From contig LQBH01000007.1 in assembly GCA_002030015.1 (NCBI GenBank), positions 1 to 46,766 of the forward strand: a DNA stretch of 46,766 nt, written 5' to 3'. Of this stretch, positions 18,171 to 25,808 are shown in pieces. Source of the DNA: a delta proteobacterium MLS_D (lineage in GTDB: Bacteria; Desulfobacterota; Syntrophia; Syntrophales; UBA2210). Position numbers and translations under genes: made by a program. Within the stretch, counting starts at the first letter, position 1, and each line of letters opens with the position of its first letter. The notes under the pieces are model-generated. The model ran no database searches. It was not told the DNA's origin and saw only the letters and a list, made by a program, of their open reading frames with translations.

Positions 18171-18636
18171 TTTTATCCACCGCATGTTTAAGGGCCGGCA
18201 TTATCGCCGCCAGGTTTTCCGACGCTCCCCTGGGACTTCCGGGCAGGTTTATGATGAGGGAAGATCCACGGATACCGACAACAGCCCGCGATATCATGGC
18301 ATGAGGCGTTTTCTTCAGGCTTTCCAGGCGCATAACTTCCGCCATTCCGGGAATATCACGGTCGATGACGCTTATCGTTGCGTCAGGAGTTACATCCCGT
18401 GGACTGACGCCGGTGCCCCCCGTGGTAACAACGATGTCGAGCTTTTCATTGTCAACAAATTGGATAATCACCCCGGCGATCTCTTCTTTTTCGTCGGCGA
18501 CGATTCGATAGGCCCGCACTTCTGCGGGTAAGCTTTCGAGGAGCTCACGAACCACCTGCCCGCTGAGGTCCTTTCGCTCACCCCGGGCTCCCCGGTCGCT
18601 CACGGTAATCACCCCGGCGGACAGCAACTGGTTCAT
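18139..18636 (-). CDS. mog: MogA/MoaB-type molybdopterin biosynthesis protein
   Basis: This 165-residue protein has the molybdopterin-binding (MoCF) fold: GVITVSDRGARGERKDLSG, VVTTGGTGVSPRDVTPDAT and NLPGSPRGASENL are diagnostic. Such proteins adenylylate molybdopterin before metal insertion. MogA and MoaB cannot be separated with confidence by eye, though length and motifs fit MogA. Its ATG overlaps the stop of the EF-G-like gene by four bases, so it is co-translated with that gene, an unusual pairing with no obvious functional link. The 3' end runs 32 bases into the convergent Mut7-C gene. No other cofactor-synthesis gene is in the window. Confidence 0.92.
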   Translation of the reverse strand: MNQLLSAGVITVSDRGARGERKDLSGQVVRELLESLPAEVRAYRIVADEKEEIAGVIIQFVDNEKLDIVVTTGGTGVSPRDVTPDATISVIDRDIPGMAEVMRLESLKKTPHAMISRAVVGIRGSSLIINLPGSPRGASENLAAIMPALKHAVDKIKGDPSDCAD

Positions 18637-20714
18637 TCCTCGGTTTCCTTCTTCGCCTCTGCTATGATTTTTTCCTGCAGGTGGGCCGGCACTTCTTCGT
18701 AGTGAGAAAATTCAAAGGAAAACGTGCCGCGGCCGCTCGTTATGGACGTAAGTTCAGCAGCATAGCTGAGAATCTCCGCCAGAGGCACCTGTCCCTTCAC
18801 GATCTGGTTTGCCCCGCGCTTGTCCATGCCGAGCACGCGACCACGCCGGCTGTTGAGATCGCCGATCACGTCTCCCATGTACTCGTCGGGGATTTCAATG
18901 TCGATGTTCATGATCGGTTCAAGGAGCGTGGGCTGCGATTGTTCGAATCCCTTTTTGAATCCCATGGAACCGGCAATCTTGAAGGCCATTTCCGAGGAAT
19001 CCACGGGATGGAATGATCCGTCAACCAGGGCCACCTTCACATCAACCACGGGATAACCGGCAACAATACCTTCAGCCATTGCTTCAACGATGCCTTTTTC
19101 AACGGCTGGAATATAATTCCTGGGAACCACGCCGCCCACAATTGCGTCGACGAACTGAAATCCCTCACCGCGCGCGGTCGGTTCTATTTCGAGCCAGGTG
19201 TCGCCGTACTGTCCCCGGCCGCCTGACTGCTTCTTATATTTGCCCTGAACGCGCGCTTTGCCCTTGATGGTTTCTTTGTAGGGAACCTTCGGCTGTTTCA
19301 GCGTCACGTCCACACCGAATTTGCGCTTCATCTTTTCCAGCGTTACGTCGATGTGAACCTGTCCCATTCCGGAGAGAATCATCTCGCGGGTCTGGTCGTC
19401 ACGACGCAGGTTCAGTGTGGCGTCTTCTTCGATAAGCCTGTTGAGAGACGAGAACAGTTTTTCCTCGTCGCCCTTTGTTTTTGGATGAATCGCGTAGGAG
19501 CAGACCGGCCGGGGCGCTTCAAGCTTTTCATAAAGTATAGGCACTTTTTCATCGCAGATAGTATCACCCGTCGATGTTTCCTTCAGTTTTGCCACCGCGG
19601 CGATGTCGCCTGGTACCAGCTCTTCCGCCGGTCGCTGGTTTTTGCCGTCCAGGAAGAAAAGGGAGCCGCTTTTTTCGTTGATGTTTTTTGAGCTGTTGAA
19701 AAACGGTGAATCACTCGTCATGGTTCCGGAAAATACACGGAAGACCGTCAGCTTGCCTGCATAGGGATCGGCAATTGTTTTAAAGACCATTGCCGAAAAG
19801 GGAGCGTCTTCAAGCGGTTCGCGTGAATCTTCTTCACCTGTCTGCGGGTTGCTGCCCTTCACGGGGCCACGATCAACGGGAGAGGGAAAATAATCGACGA
19901 GCATTGACATGAGCACAGCCGGTCCCAGATTCTTGAGTGCGCATCCACAGGTTGCAGGCGTTATTTCCCCGGCAATAACGGCCGCGCGAAGGCCGCTTTT
20001 TAACTCATCTGCAGAAAGGACGCCTTCCTCGAGATACTTGTCCATAAGGGCCTCGTTACTTTCGGCGATGTCTTCCACCATTGCTTCACGGCGGGAAGTC
20101 GCCTCATCAAGGAAGTCGGAGGGGATATCTTCGCGCTTGAACTTTCCTTTTGCTTCATCGAATACGAGGGCCTTCATCTCGATCAGGTCAACCAGGCCGC
20201 GGAACTCATCTTCGTTTCCCAGCGGGAGATACAGGGGGGTGGCTTTTGCTCCGAGCCGTTCACTGATACTGTCGAGAACCTTCTGAAAATTCGCCCGCTC
20301 ACGGTCCATTTTGCTTACGTATATCATGCGGGGTAACCCTATTTCGGTGGCGTATTCCCACGTTTTTTCGGTTTGAAACTCCACCCCGCCGACGGAGTCA
20401 ACGACCACGACAACGCCATCAACAACGCGCAGGCAGTTCTTTGTATCCATCGCGAAATTGGCGTCCCCGGGAGTATCAATGAAATTAACCCGGTGCTTGT
20501 TCCAGTCGAACCAGCTGATAGCTGAACTTATTGATATACGCCTCTTGTGTTCTTCAGGTTCGTAATCAAGGCCCGACGAACCCTCATCAACCCGTCCCGG
20601 CTTTTCTGTTTTGCCGCTGACGAAAAGGAAAGATTCACACAGGGAGGTTTTGCCCGTACCACCGTGGCCGACCACGGCGACGTTTCTCAATGTGTTGGAG
20701 TCATTCTTGGCCAT
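18633..20714 (-). CDS. fusA: EF-G-like translational GTPase paralogue with atypical catalytic residues
   Basis: This 693-residue protein has all five EF-G domains in order, with normal length. I start it at ATG 20714, seven bases after AGGAAT. The GTPase motifs differ from canonical EF-G. The P-loop is GHGGTGKT (16-23) rather than AHIDAGKT. Switch I has YEPEEHKRRISI where RGITI is usual. The G3 motif reads DTPGDANF (80-87), so the catalytic His after DTPG is replaced by Asp. G4 is SKMD instead of NKMD. This is the pattern of the EF-G-2/EF-G-like subgroup, whose members differ from canonical EF-G in ribosome-dependent GTPase activity. No ribosomal-protein or tuf gene is nearby, which also argues against the main fusA. 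It overlaps mog by four bases. Confidence 0.93.
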   Translation of the reverse strand: MAKNDSNTLRNVAVVGHGGTGKTSLCESFLFVSGKTEKPGRVDEGSSGLDYEPEEHKRRISISSAISWFDWNKHRVNFIDTPGDANFAMDTKNCLRVVDGVVVVVDSVGGVEFQTEKTWEYATEIGLPRMIYVSKMDRERANFQKVLDSISERLGAKATPLYLPLGNEDEFRGLVDLIEMKALVFDEAKGKFKREDIPSDFLDEATSRREAMVEDIAESNEALMDKYLEEGVLSADELKSGLRAAVIAGEITPATCGCALKNLGPAVLMSMLVDYFPSPVDRGPVKGSNPQTGEEDSREPLEDAPFSAMVFKTIADPYAGKLTVFRVFSGTMTSDSPFFNSSKNINEKSGSLFFLDGKNQRPAEELVPGDIAAVAKLKETSTGDTICDEKVPILYEKLEAPRPVCSYAIHPKTKGDEEKLFSSLNRLIEEDATLNLRRDDQTREMILSGMGQVHIDVTLEKMKRKFGVDVTLKQPKVPYKETIKGKARVQGKYKKQSGGRGQYGDTWLEIEPTARGEGFQFVDAIVGGVVPRNYIPAVEKGIVEAMAEGIVAGYPVVDVKVALVDGSFHPVDSSEMAFKIAGSMGFKKGFEQSQPTLLEPIMNIDIEIPDEYMGDVIGDLNSRRGRVLGMDKRGANQIVKGQVPLAEILSYAAELTSITSGRGTFSFEFSHYEEVPAHLQEKIIAEAKKETEE

Positions 20715-20807
20715 GAAGATTCCTTTCTGCAAAGCTTTTGTAAGGCCCGATGCTTAGCTTACTTGCTCGGGACAAGTCAAGATAAATTTCCGTTTTAAGG
20801 GAACTTA

Positions 20808-20836
20808 TTGACTGTTCTGAGGAAACATGCTATAGG
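20808..20836 (+). promoter_or_regulatory. Sigma70 promoter candidate for the cdnL operon
   Basis: TTGACT (20808-20813) and TATAGG (20831-20836) have a 17-base spacer. The -35 matches five of six positions, the -10 four. It lies about 35 bases upstream of the cdnL start, in the divergent gap facing the EF-G-like gene. Confidence 0.6.
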
Positions 20837-20866
20837 ACTTCTTCTATAAAATTCACGAGGTGTGCG

Positions 20867-21355
20867 GTGGAAATGTTCAAAATCGGGGACATGGCCGTTT
20901 ACCCGGCACAAGGTGTGGGGGTAATCGAAAATATTGAAACTAAAGATATTATGGGAAGCGAACAATCCTTCTACGTAATAAAAATTCTCGGCAACAACGC
21001 GAAGATCATGATTCCGGAAAGCGGTGCCGACTCGGTGGGACTGCGAGAGGTTATTTCAGAAACTGAAATTCCCCGGGTGTATGAAATTCTGCGGGAGCGG
21101 AAAGTCACCGTGGACAGGCAGACCTGGAACAAGCGATACAAGGAATACTGGGAAAAGATAAAAACAGGATCCGTGTACGAAATTGCTGAAGTACTTCGTG
21201 ATCTTTTAATTCTGAAAACAGACAAAGATCTTTCCTTCGGTGAACGCAAGATGATGGACATTGCGAAGAATCTGCTCGTCATGGAGATATCCATAGCGCG
21301 CCACTGCAAACAGGAACTTGTGGAAAAAGACCTTGATGCGATATTTGCCATTTAA
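20867..21355 (+). CDS. cdnL: CdnL/CarD-family transcription regulator
   Basis: This 162-residue regulator binds the RNA polymerase beta subunit and stabilises open promoter complexes. The N-terminal RNAP-interacting domain begins FKIGDMAVYPAQGVGVIENIE, and the C-terminal helical DNA-binding domain includes WNKRYKEYWEKIKTGSVYE and LSFGERKMMDIAKNLL. I keep the GTG at 20867 because GAGGTG is six bases before it; an ATG two codons later is the alternative. It is followed by the PIN/TRAM protein, ispD and ispF, an order common in deltaproteobacteria and similar to the Gram-positive yacL-ispD-ispF arrangement. A good promoter candidate precedes it. Confidence 0.95.
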   Translation: MEMFKIGDMAVYPAQGVGVIENIETKDIMGSEQSFYVIKILGNNAKIMIPESGADSVGLREVISETEIPRVYEILRERKVTVDRQTWNKRYKEYWEKIKTGSVYEIAEVLRDLLILKTDKDLSFGERKMMDIAKNLLVMEISIARHCKQELVEKDLDAIFAI

Positions 21356-21422
21356 AGGGCGCAGCCCCCGCGTTCTTTAACAACCTGCCGGATGCCGGAA
21401 TAACTTTTACGAAGGGGGGATA

Positions 21423-22451
21423 ATGTTCATAATCGTGAGACTGTTTTTCATTGCGGCATGTTCCATCGTCGGCTTTCTGACAGCCGGCGTTTATTTTTCA
21501 ACACCCTTTTCATTTCTCGGTTTCATTGGCGGCATGGCTGTCGCCGTTCTCGTTCTTGTGTTCGAGCGCAGTCTTCGGGACCTTCCTCTCGGCGTGGCGG
21601 CGGGGGGCGCGGTGGGGCTCGCCATAGGACTGGCGACGGCACTGCTGGCAGTCCGGGGAATTGAGCATGTATTTAATCCTTCCGCTACCCTTCAAGCCTG
21701 TATCTCCGCTGCGGTACTGCTTATCCCGGGATACCTCGGTCTTGCGGTCGGCGCCCGGAAAGGTCGCGAATTCAGAATGCCCGCCGACTTTCCTTCGGTT
21801 ACGCCCCGATCGGGTAGCTCAGTCAAACTTCTTGATACCAGTGTTATCATCGACGGTCGATTCGCCGACATCTGTGACACGGGTTTTATCGAAGGTACTC
21901 TCATTGTGCCCCGGTTCGTCCTTGAGGAATTGCAGGGAATCGCCGATTCTTCCGATTCAGTGAAACGTTCGCGGGGACGCCACGGACTTGAAACGCTCAA
22001 TCGTCTGAAAAACACGACGGGCATATTCATTGAAATAACAGACATGGATTTTCCTCGAATCAAGGGAGTTGATGCCAAGCTCGTCGCGGCGGCAAAACAG
22101 CTTGACGCCGTCGTGGTGACCAATGATTACAATCTGAATAAGGTGGCGGAGCTGCAGGGAGTCAAGGTGCTCAACGTCAACGACCTCGCCAACGCCCTGA
22201 AACCGATGGTGCTTCCCGGCGAATCGATGGTCGTGAAGGCAATCAAGGAAGGAAGGGAACCGGGACAGGGCGTCGCCTATCTCGATGACGGAACAATGGT
22301 CATCGTTGACAACGGATTGCGCTATCTGAAGCAGAATGTGGAAGTTACCGTGACGAGCGTTCTTCAGACCACGGCGGGAAGAATGATTTTTTCAAAAGTG
22401 AAGGAGGAATCGTCCGAAAATGGAAGCGGCGCCGCGCAGGCGGGCCGTTGA
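21423..22451 (+). CDS. PIN/TRAM-domain membrane protein (YacL type)
   Basis: This 342-residue protein has four hydrophobic segments in the first about 120 residues. A PIN nuclease domain follows (LLDTSVIIDGRFADI, then PRFVLEELQGIAD, GRHGLETLNRL and VVTNDYNLNKVA, carrying the acidic metal ligands), and a C-terminal TRAM RNA-binding domain (GQGVAYLDDGTMVIVDNG). This is the YacL architecture: a membrane-tethered predicted RNase. GGGGGGAT stands just before the ATG. The stop overlaps a TTG that could start ispD. The protein is conserved next to cdnL and ispD in many bacteria, but the RNA target is unknown. Confidence 0.93.
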   Translation: MFIIVRLFFIAACSIVGFLTAGVYFSTPFSFLGFIGGMAVAVLVLVFERSLRDLPLGVAAGGAVGLAIGLATALLAVRGIEHVFNPSATLQACISAAVLLIPGYLGLAVGARKGREFRMPADFPSVTPRSGSSVKLLDTSVIIDGRFADICDTGFIEGTLIVPRFVLEELQGIADSSDSVKRSRGRHGLETLNRLKNTTGIFIEITDMDFPRIKGVDAKLVAAAKQLDAVVVTNDYNLNKVAELQGVKVLNVNDLANALKPMVLPGESMVVKAIKEGREPGQGVAYLDDGTMVIVDNGLRYLKQNVEVTVTSVLQTTAGRMIFSKVKEESSENGSGAAQAGR

Positions 22452-22471
22452 ATACGGTCGGGCGGATAACC

Positions 22472-23206
22472 ATGAACCGTGGTGTAATCGACGACGAAGA
22501 CAAGACGGCGGCGATTATTGTCGCCGGTGGCGCCGGGACGAGAATGGAAGGAACGACTCCCAAACAGTTCAGAATGCTTGGAGGAGTTCCCGTGCTGATG
22601 AGAACGATTGCCGTTTTCGAGAGATCGTTATCTATTGACAATATAATTATTGTAGTCCCCGAAGCCGAACGAGACGGGTTATTCAGGGGGGACCGTGCGC
22701 GTTACCGGCCGGCAAAGCCGGGTGACGTACGGGCCGGAGGCGCCACGAGGCGGGACTCCGTCGCCGCGGGTCTCGAAGCATTGGACGACAGTATCGGTAT
22801 CGTCGCGGTTCATGACGGCGCGCGACCACTTGTTACGGTCGCCGTTATCGACCGTTGCGTGGAAGAAGCGCGTCGCTGCGGGGCGGCAGTCGTCGGTGTT
22901 CCCGTTACGGATACCCTCAAAGTCATTGATGCGAATCGTAACATCATTGATACAGCCGACCGGGAAAGTCTGTGGCATGTCCAGACGCCACAGGTGTTCA
23001 GACGGGACATTATCGTGAAGGCCTACGAGCGGGCATTGCGGGATGGACGGTACGGAACTGACGACGCGACGCTTGTCGAGCGGATCGGCGTTCCCGTAAC
23101 CATGGTCGACGGGTCACGTGATAATATAAAAATAACCTATGAAGAAGATATCCTGATTGCGGAGGCGCTTCTGGCCGCGCGGTCCGGAACGGTGAAGGAG
23201 AATTAA
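22472..23206 (+). CDS. ispD: 2-C-methyl-D-erythritol 4-phosphate cytidylyltransferase IspD
   Basis: IspD couples CTP to methylerythritol phosphate in the non-mevalonate isoprenoid pathway. Visible signatures are AAIIVAGGAGTRM with TPKQF (nucleotide binding), VVPEAERD, RDSVAAGLEAL, VHDGARPLV, VPVTDTLK, QTPQVFRRD, TDDATLVE and GSRDNIKITYEEDI. From ATG 22472 the protein is 244 residues; a TTG at 22448 that overlaps the previous stop codon would add eight residues and give translational coupling. Neither has a strong ribosome site, so the start is uncertain. It overlaps ispF by one base (TAATG), and the two enzymes act in the same pathway. Confidence 0.95.
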   Translation: MNRGVIDDEDKTAAIIVAGGAGTRMEGTTPKQFRMLGGVPVLMRTIAVFERSLSIDNIIIVVPEAERDGLFRGDRARYRPAKPGDVRAGGATRRDSVAAGLEALDDSIGIVAVHDGARPLVTVAVIDRCVEEARRCGAAVVGVPVTDTLKVIDANRNIIDTADRESLWHVQTPQVFRRDIIVKAYERALRDGRYGTDDATLVERIGVPVTMVDGSRDNIKITYEEDILIAEALLAARSGTVKEN

Positions 23207-23703
23207 TGGGCGGCTACCAGCGGGTTGGATTCGGATACGACAGTCACCGCTTTGTTGCAGGAAGGCCGCTTATTCTCGGCGGTGTCGAAATACCTTTTGA
23301 ATACGGTCTTTTGGGTCATTCTGACGCCGACGTTCTGCTTCACGCCGTGGGGGATGCGCTGTTGGGCGCAGCGGCAGCCGGTGACCTGGGGTCCAGGTTT
23401 CCCGATGATGATCCCGCATGGAAGAATGCTTCGAGTCGCGTCATTCTTGAGAACATACGAAGAATAATAGGCAGGTGCGGTTACGTTGCCTATAACGTCG
23501 ATGCAACGGTCATCCTGGAAAACCCGCGTTTGAGGCCTCATATTCCAGTGATGGAAGAGACGATAGCGGACATTCTCCGTCTGCCAAAAGACAGGGTGTC
23601 GGTCAAGGCATCGACCAACGAGAAAATGGGGTTCACGGGGCGCGGCGAAGGCATAGCAGCTTTCTCGGTTGTCACCGTTCTGGAGAGCAACGATCAGCCT
23701 TGA
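23206..23703 (+). CDS. ispF: 2-C-methyl-D-erythritol 2,4-cyclodiphosphate synthase IspF
   Basis: This 165-residue IspF cyclises the CDP-ME 2-phosphate intermediate, releasing CMP. The zinc ligands are in GYDSHRF (Asp12, His14) and the conserved His block is GHSDADVLLHAVGDALLGA. The family stretches FPDDDPAWKN, NVDATVILENPRLRPHI and VSVKASTNEKMGFTGRGEGIAA are complete. It starts one base inside the ispD stop, which guarantees coupling. IspE is not in the window, so the pathway is only partly encoded here. It is followed after 91 bases by pgk, on the same strand. Confidence 0.97.
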   Translation: MGGYQRVGFGYDSHRFVAGRPLILGGVEIPFEYGLLGHSDADVLLHAVGDALLGAAAAGDLGSRFPDDDPAWKNASSRVILENIRRIIGRCGYVAYNVDATVILENPRLRPHIPVMEETIADILRLPKDRVSVKASTNEKMGFTGRGEGIAAFSVVTVLESNDQP

Positions 23704-23794
23704 ATTCGGAACGAGGTGAACGGCCGCAAAGAGCCCCAATCACTCGCCATATATAAGCAGCGACCTGACGGATCATACGAACGAGGAGAAGGAA

Positions 23795-24991
23795 ATGAAG
23801 TTCATAGAAGAAATAGATCTGGCTGACAAAACAGTGTATTGCCGATGCGACTGCAATGTTCCTCTCGATGAAAACCGGAACATAGTCGAAGACCGGCGTA
23901 TCAGGGCCTCCCTTCCGACAATACAGCGCGCCCTCGACGCAGGCGCCCGCGTGGTCGTTATGTCACATCTGGGGAGGCCGAAAGGCAAGCCTGTGCCGGA
24001 GATGAGTCTCGCGCCGGTGGCGCGAAGACTGTCGGAACTGCTTGAAAAAGAGGTCGCGCTTCTGCCCGACTGTATAGGCGATGAGGTGCGATCGTTCGTA
24101 AAGAAGATGAAGCCTGGAGAAATCGGCATGCTCGAAAATTTGCGATTTCATCCCGAGGAAACGAAAAACGACGACGCCTTTGCACGCGAACTCGCGGTGG
24201 GAGCCGACGTGTATATCAACGACGCTTTCGGCAACGCGCACAGGAGTCATGCCTCAAATGTCGGCATCGTCAGGCACGTAGCTGAATGTGGGATCGGCTA
24301 TCTCATGAAACGAGAACTCGATTATTTCGACGCAGCCTTTGAAAATCCCGTCAGGCCCTTTGTCGCGGTCCTGGGTGGGTCGAAAGTATCTGACAAGCTT
24401 GAAGCTATTGAGAATCTCTCGAAACGTGTAGACAAGCTGATTATCGGCGGAGGAATGGCGTTCACCTTTCTCAAGGCCTCCGGTTTCGAGGTGGGTCGTT
24501 CCCTGGTGGAGAACGATCTGATCGAGGCGGCGCGGCGAGGTATGGGCAAAGCGGAGGAAGAGGGCGTAAAACTTTACTTTCCCGTCGATGCCGTAATAGC
24601 ACGGAAGCCCGCAGCAGGCGAGGCAACCATGATCGTTCCCGTTCAGGAAATGCCTGCAGACTGGATGGGGCTGGATATCGGTCCCGCTTCGACTCGGCTG
24701 TTTGCCGAGGTGCTCGCCGACGCAAAGACGGTGGTCTGGAACGGCCCCATGGGTGTATTTGAAATCGACGCTTTTTCGCGGGGAACATACGCCACGGCGC
24801 ACGCAATAGCTGAAGCTCACGCTATGACGGTCATCGGCGGTGGCGACACCGACGCGGCCGTGCAAAAGGCGGGAGAAAGCGAGAACATGACATTTATTTC
24901 CACGGGCGGCGGGGCGTTTCTCTGGTTGATGCAGGGGAAAAAACTTCCATCTATCGAAGCACTGGAACGGCACGAAAGCTCCAGGGGGTGA
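23795..24991 (+). CDS. pgk: Phosphoglycerate kinase
   Basis: This 398-residue glycolytic/gluconeogenic enzyme transfers phosphate between 1,3-bisphosphoglycerate and ADP. The substrate motifs are RCDCNVPLDENRNI, VVMSHLGRPKG, MLENLRFHPEE and NDAFGNAHRSHAS. The nucleotide-side motifs are LGGSKVSDKLEAIENL, GGGMAFTFLKA, VWNGPMGVFE, GGGDTDAAVQ and FISTGGGAF. Both lobes are complete and length is normal. AGGAGAAGG precedes the ATG. No gap or tpi gene adjoins it. A strong terminator follows about 30 bases after the stop codon, so pgk closes this transcription unit. Confidence 0.98.
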   Translation: MKFIEEIDLADKTVYCRCDCNVPLDENRNIVEDRRIRASLPTIQRALDAGARVVVMSHLGRPKGKPVPEMSLAPVARRLSELLEKEVALLPDCIGDEVRSFVKKMKPGEIGMLENLRFHPEETKNDDAFARELAVGADVYINDAFGNAHRSHASNVGIVRHVAECGIGYLMKRELDYFDAAFENPVRPFVAVLGGSKVSDKLEAIENLSKRVDKLIIGGGMAFTFLKASGFEVGRSLVENDLIEAARRGMGKAEEEGVKLYFPVDAVIARKPAAGEATMIVPVQEMPADWMGLDIGPASTRLFAEVLADAKTVVWNGPMGVFEIDAFSRGTYATAHAIAEAHAMTVIGGGDTDAAVQKAGESENMTFISTGGGAFLWLMQGKKLPSIEALERHESSRG

Positions 24992-25020
24992 TAAAGAGCA
25001 GGCAGGCCGCGGACCGGACG

Positions 25021-25053
25021 AAAGGGTTAGCCCGGCAGGTTAACCCTTTTTTT
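25021..25053 (+). terminator. Rho-independent terminator after pgk
   Basis: AAAGGGTTA (25021-25029) pairs with TAACCCTTT (25041-25049) around an eleven-base loop and runs into a T tract. It lies between the pgk stop and the truA start, so truA is probably expressed from its own promoter or by read-through. Confidence 0.85.
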
Positions 25054-25067
25054 GTGAGGAAGATTCC

Positions 25068-25808
25068 ATGAGAAATATCAAGATAACCGTTGAATACGAT
25101 GGGACAGCATACAGCGGGTGGCAACGCCAGGAGGGAGCCGGAACGATACAGGAAGCGCTCGAGAATGTGGCCGGAAGAATAATGCAGGAGACGATCCGCA
25201 TCGTCGCTTCCGGAAGAACCGATGCGGGAGTGCACGCCCTTGGACAGACGGCAAGTTTCAGAACATCCACCGCACTTCCCGTCGAACGTATCCAGGCGGG
25301 CATGAACAGCCTCCTTTCTCCCGACATAGCCATCACCGCCATTGAAGAAGTGCCCGCGTCGTTTCATGCACGGTATGACTCGGCATCAAAGGTTTATCAA
25401 TACTTTCTGTATAATGCTCCCGTTCGGTCACCTCTACGCCGACGCTACTGCTGGCACGTCCGTGAACCACTCGACTGTGAAGCGATGGGCCTGGCGGCGG
25501 CATCTCTGCGCGGCCGCCATGATTTCAGCGCTTTTCGATCATCGGGAAGCGACGTGAAGACAACGGAAAGGACGGTATTCGCGACATCGCTGTTGCGAAG
25601 CGCGGACAACATGGTTATTTTTGAAATCGAAGGAGACGGATTCCTCCGTTCCATGGTACGATCAATTATGGGAACGCTCGTTGACGTGGGCAAGGGGAAG
25701 ATCACTCCCGAAACATTCAGGTCGATCATGGAATCGGGAGATCGTAACAGGGCCGGTGCTACGGCGCCTCCCCAGGGGTTGTTTCTGAAGGAAGTGAGAT
25801 ACCGGTGA
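25068..25808 (+). CDS. truA: tRNA pseudouridine(38-40) synthase TruA
   Basis: This 246-residue enzyme converts uridines 38-40 in the tRNA anticodon stem to pseudouridine. The catalytic Asp52 is in SGRTDAGVHALGQ. Other family blocks are VEYDGTAYSGWQRQ at the N-terminus, ALPVERIQAGMNSLLSPDIAI, FHARYDSASKVYQYFLYN, RGRHDFSAFRSSGSDVKT and DGFLRSMVRSIMGTLVDVG. The stop overlaps the mutL GTG start by four bases, and miaA follows mutL, so this unit combines tRNA modification with mismatch repair, a common bacterial grouping (mutL-miaA). Confidence 0.97.
   Translation: MRNIKITVEYDGTAYSGWQRQEGAGTIQEALENVAGRIMQETIRIVASGRTDAGVHALGQTASFRTSTALPVERIQAGMNSLLSPDIAITAIEEVPASFHARYDSASKVYQYFLYNAPVRSPLRRRYCWHVREPLDCEAMGLAAASLRGRHDFSAFRSSGSDVKTTERTVFATSLLRSADNMVIFEIEGDGFLRSMVRSIMGTLVDVGKGKITPETFRSIMESGDRNRAGATAPPQGLFLKEVRYR

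Noticed and set aside
20715-20800. Promoter for the EF-G-like gene on the minus strand
   Set aside because: A TTGACT occurs there, but no acceptable -10 lies at a proper distance.
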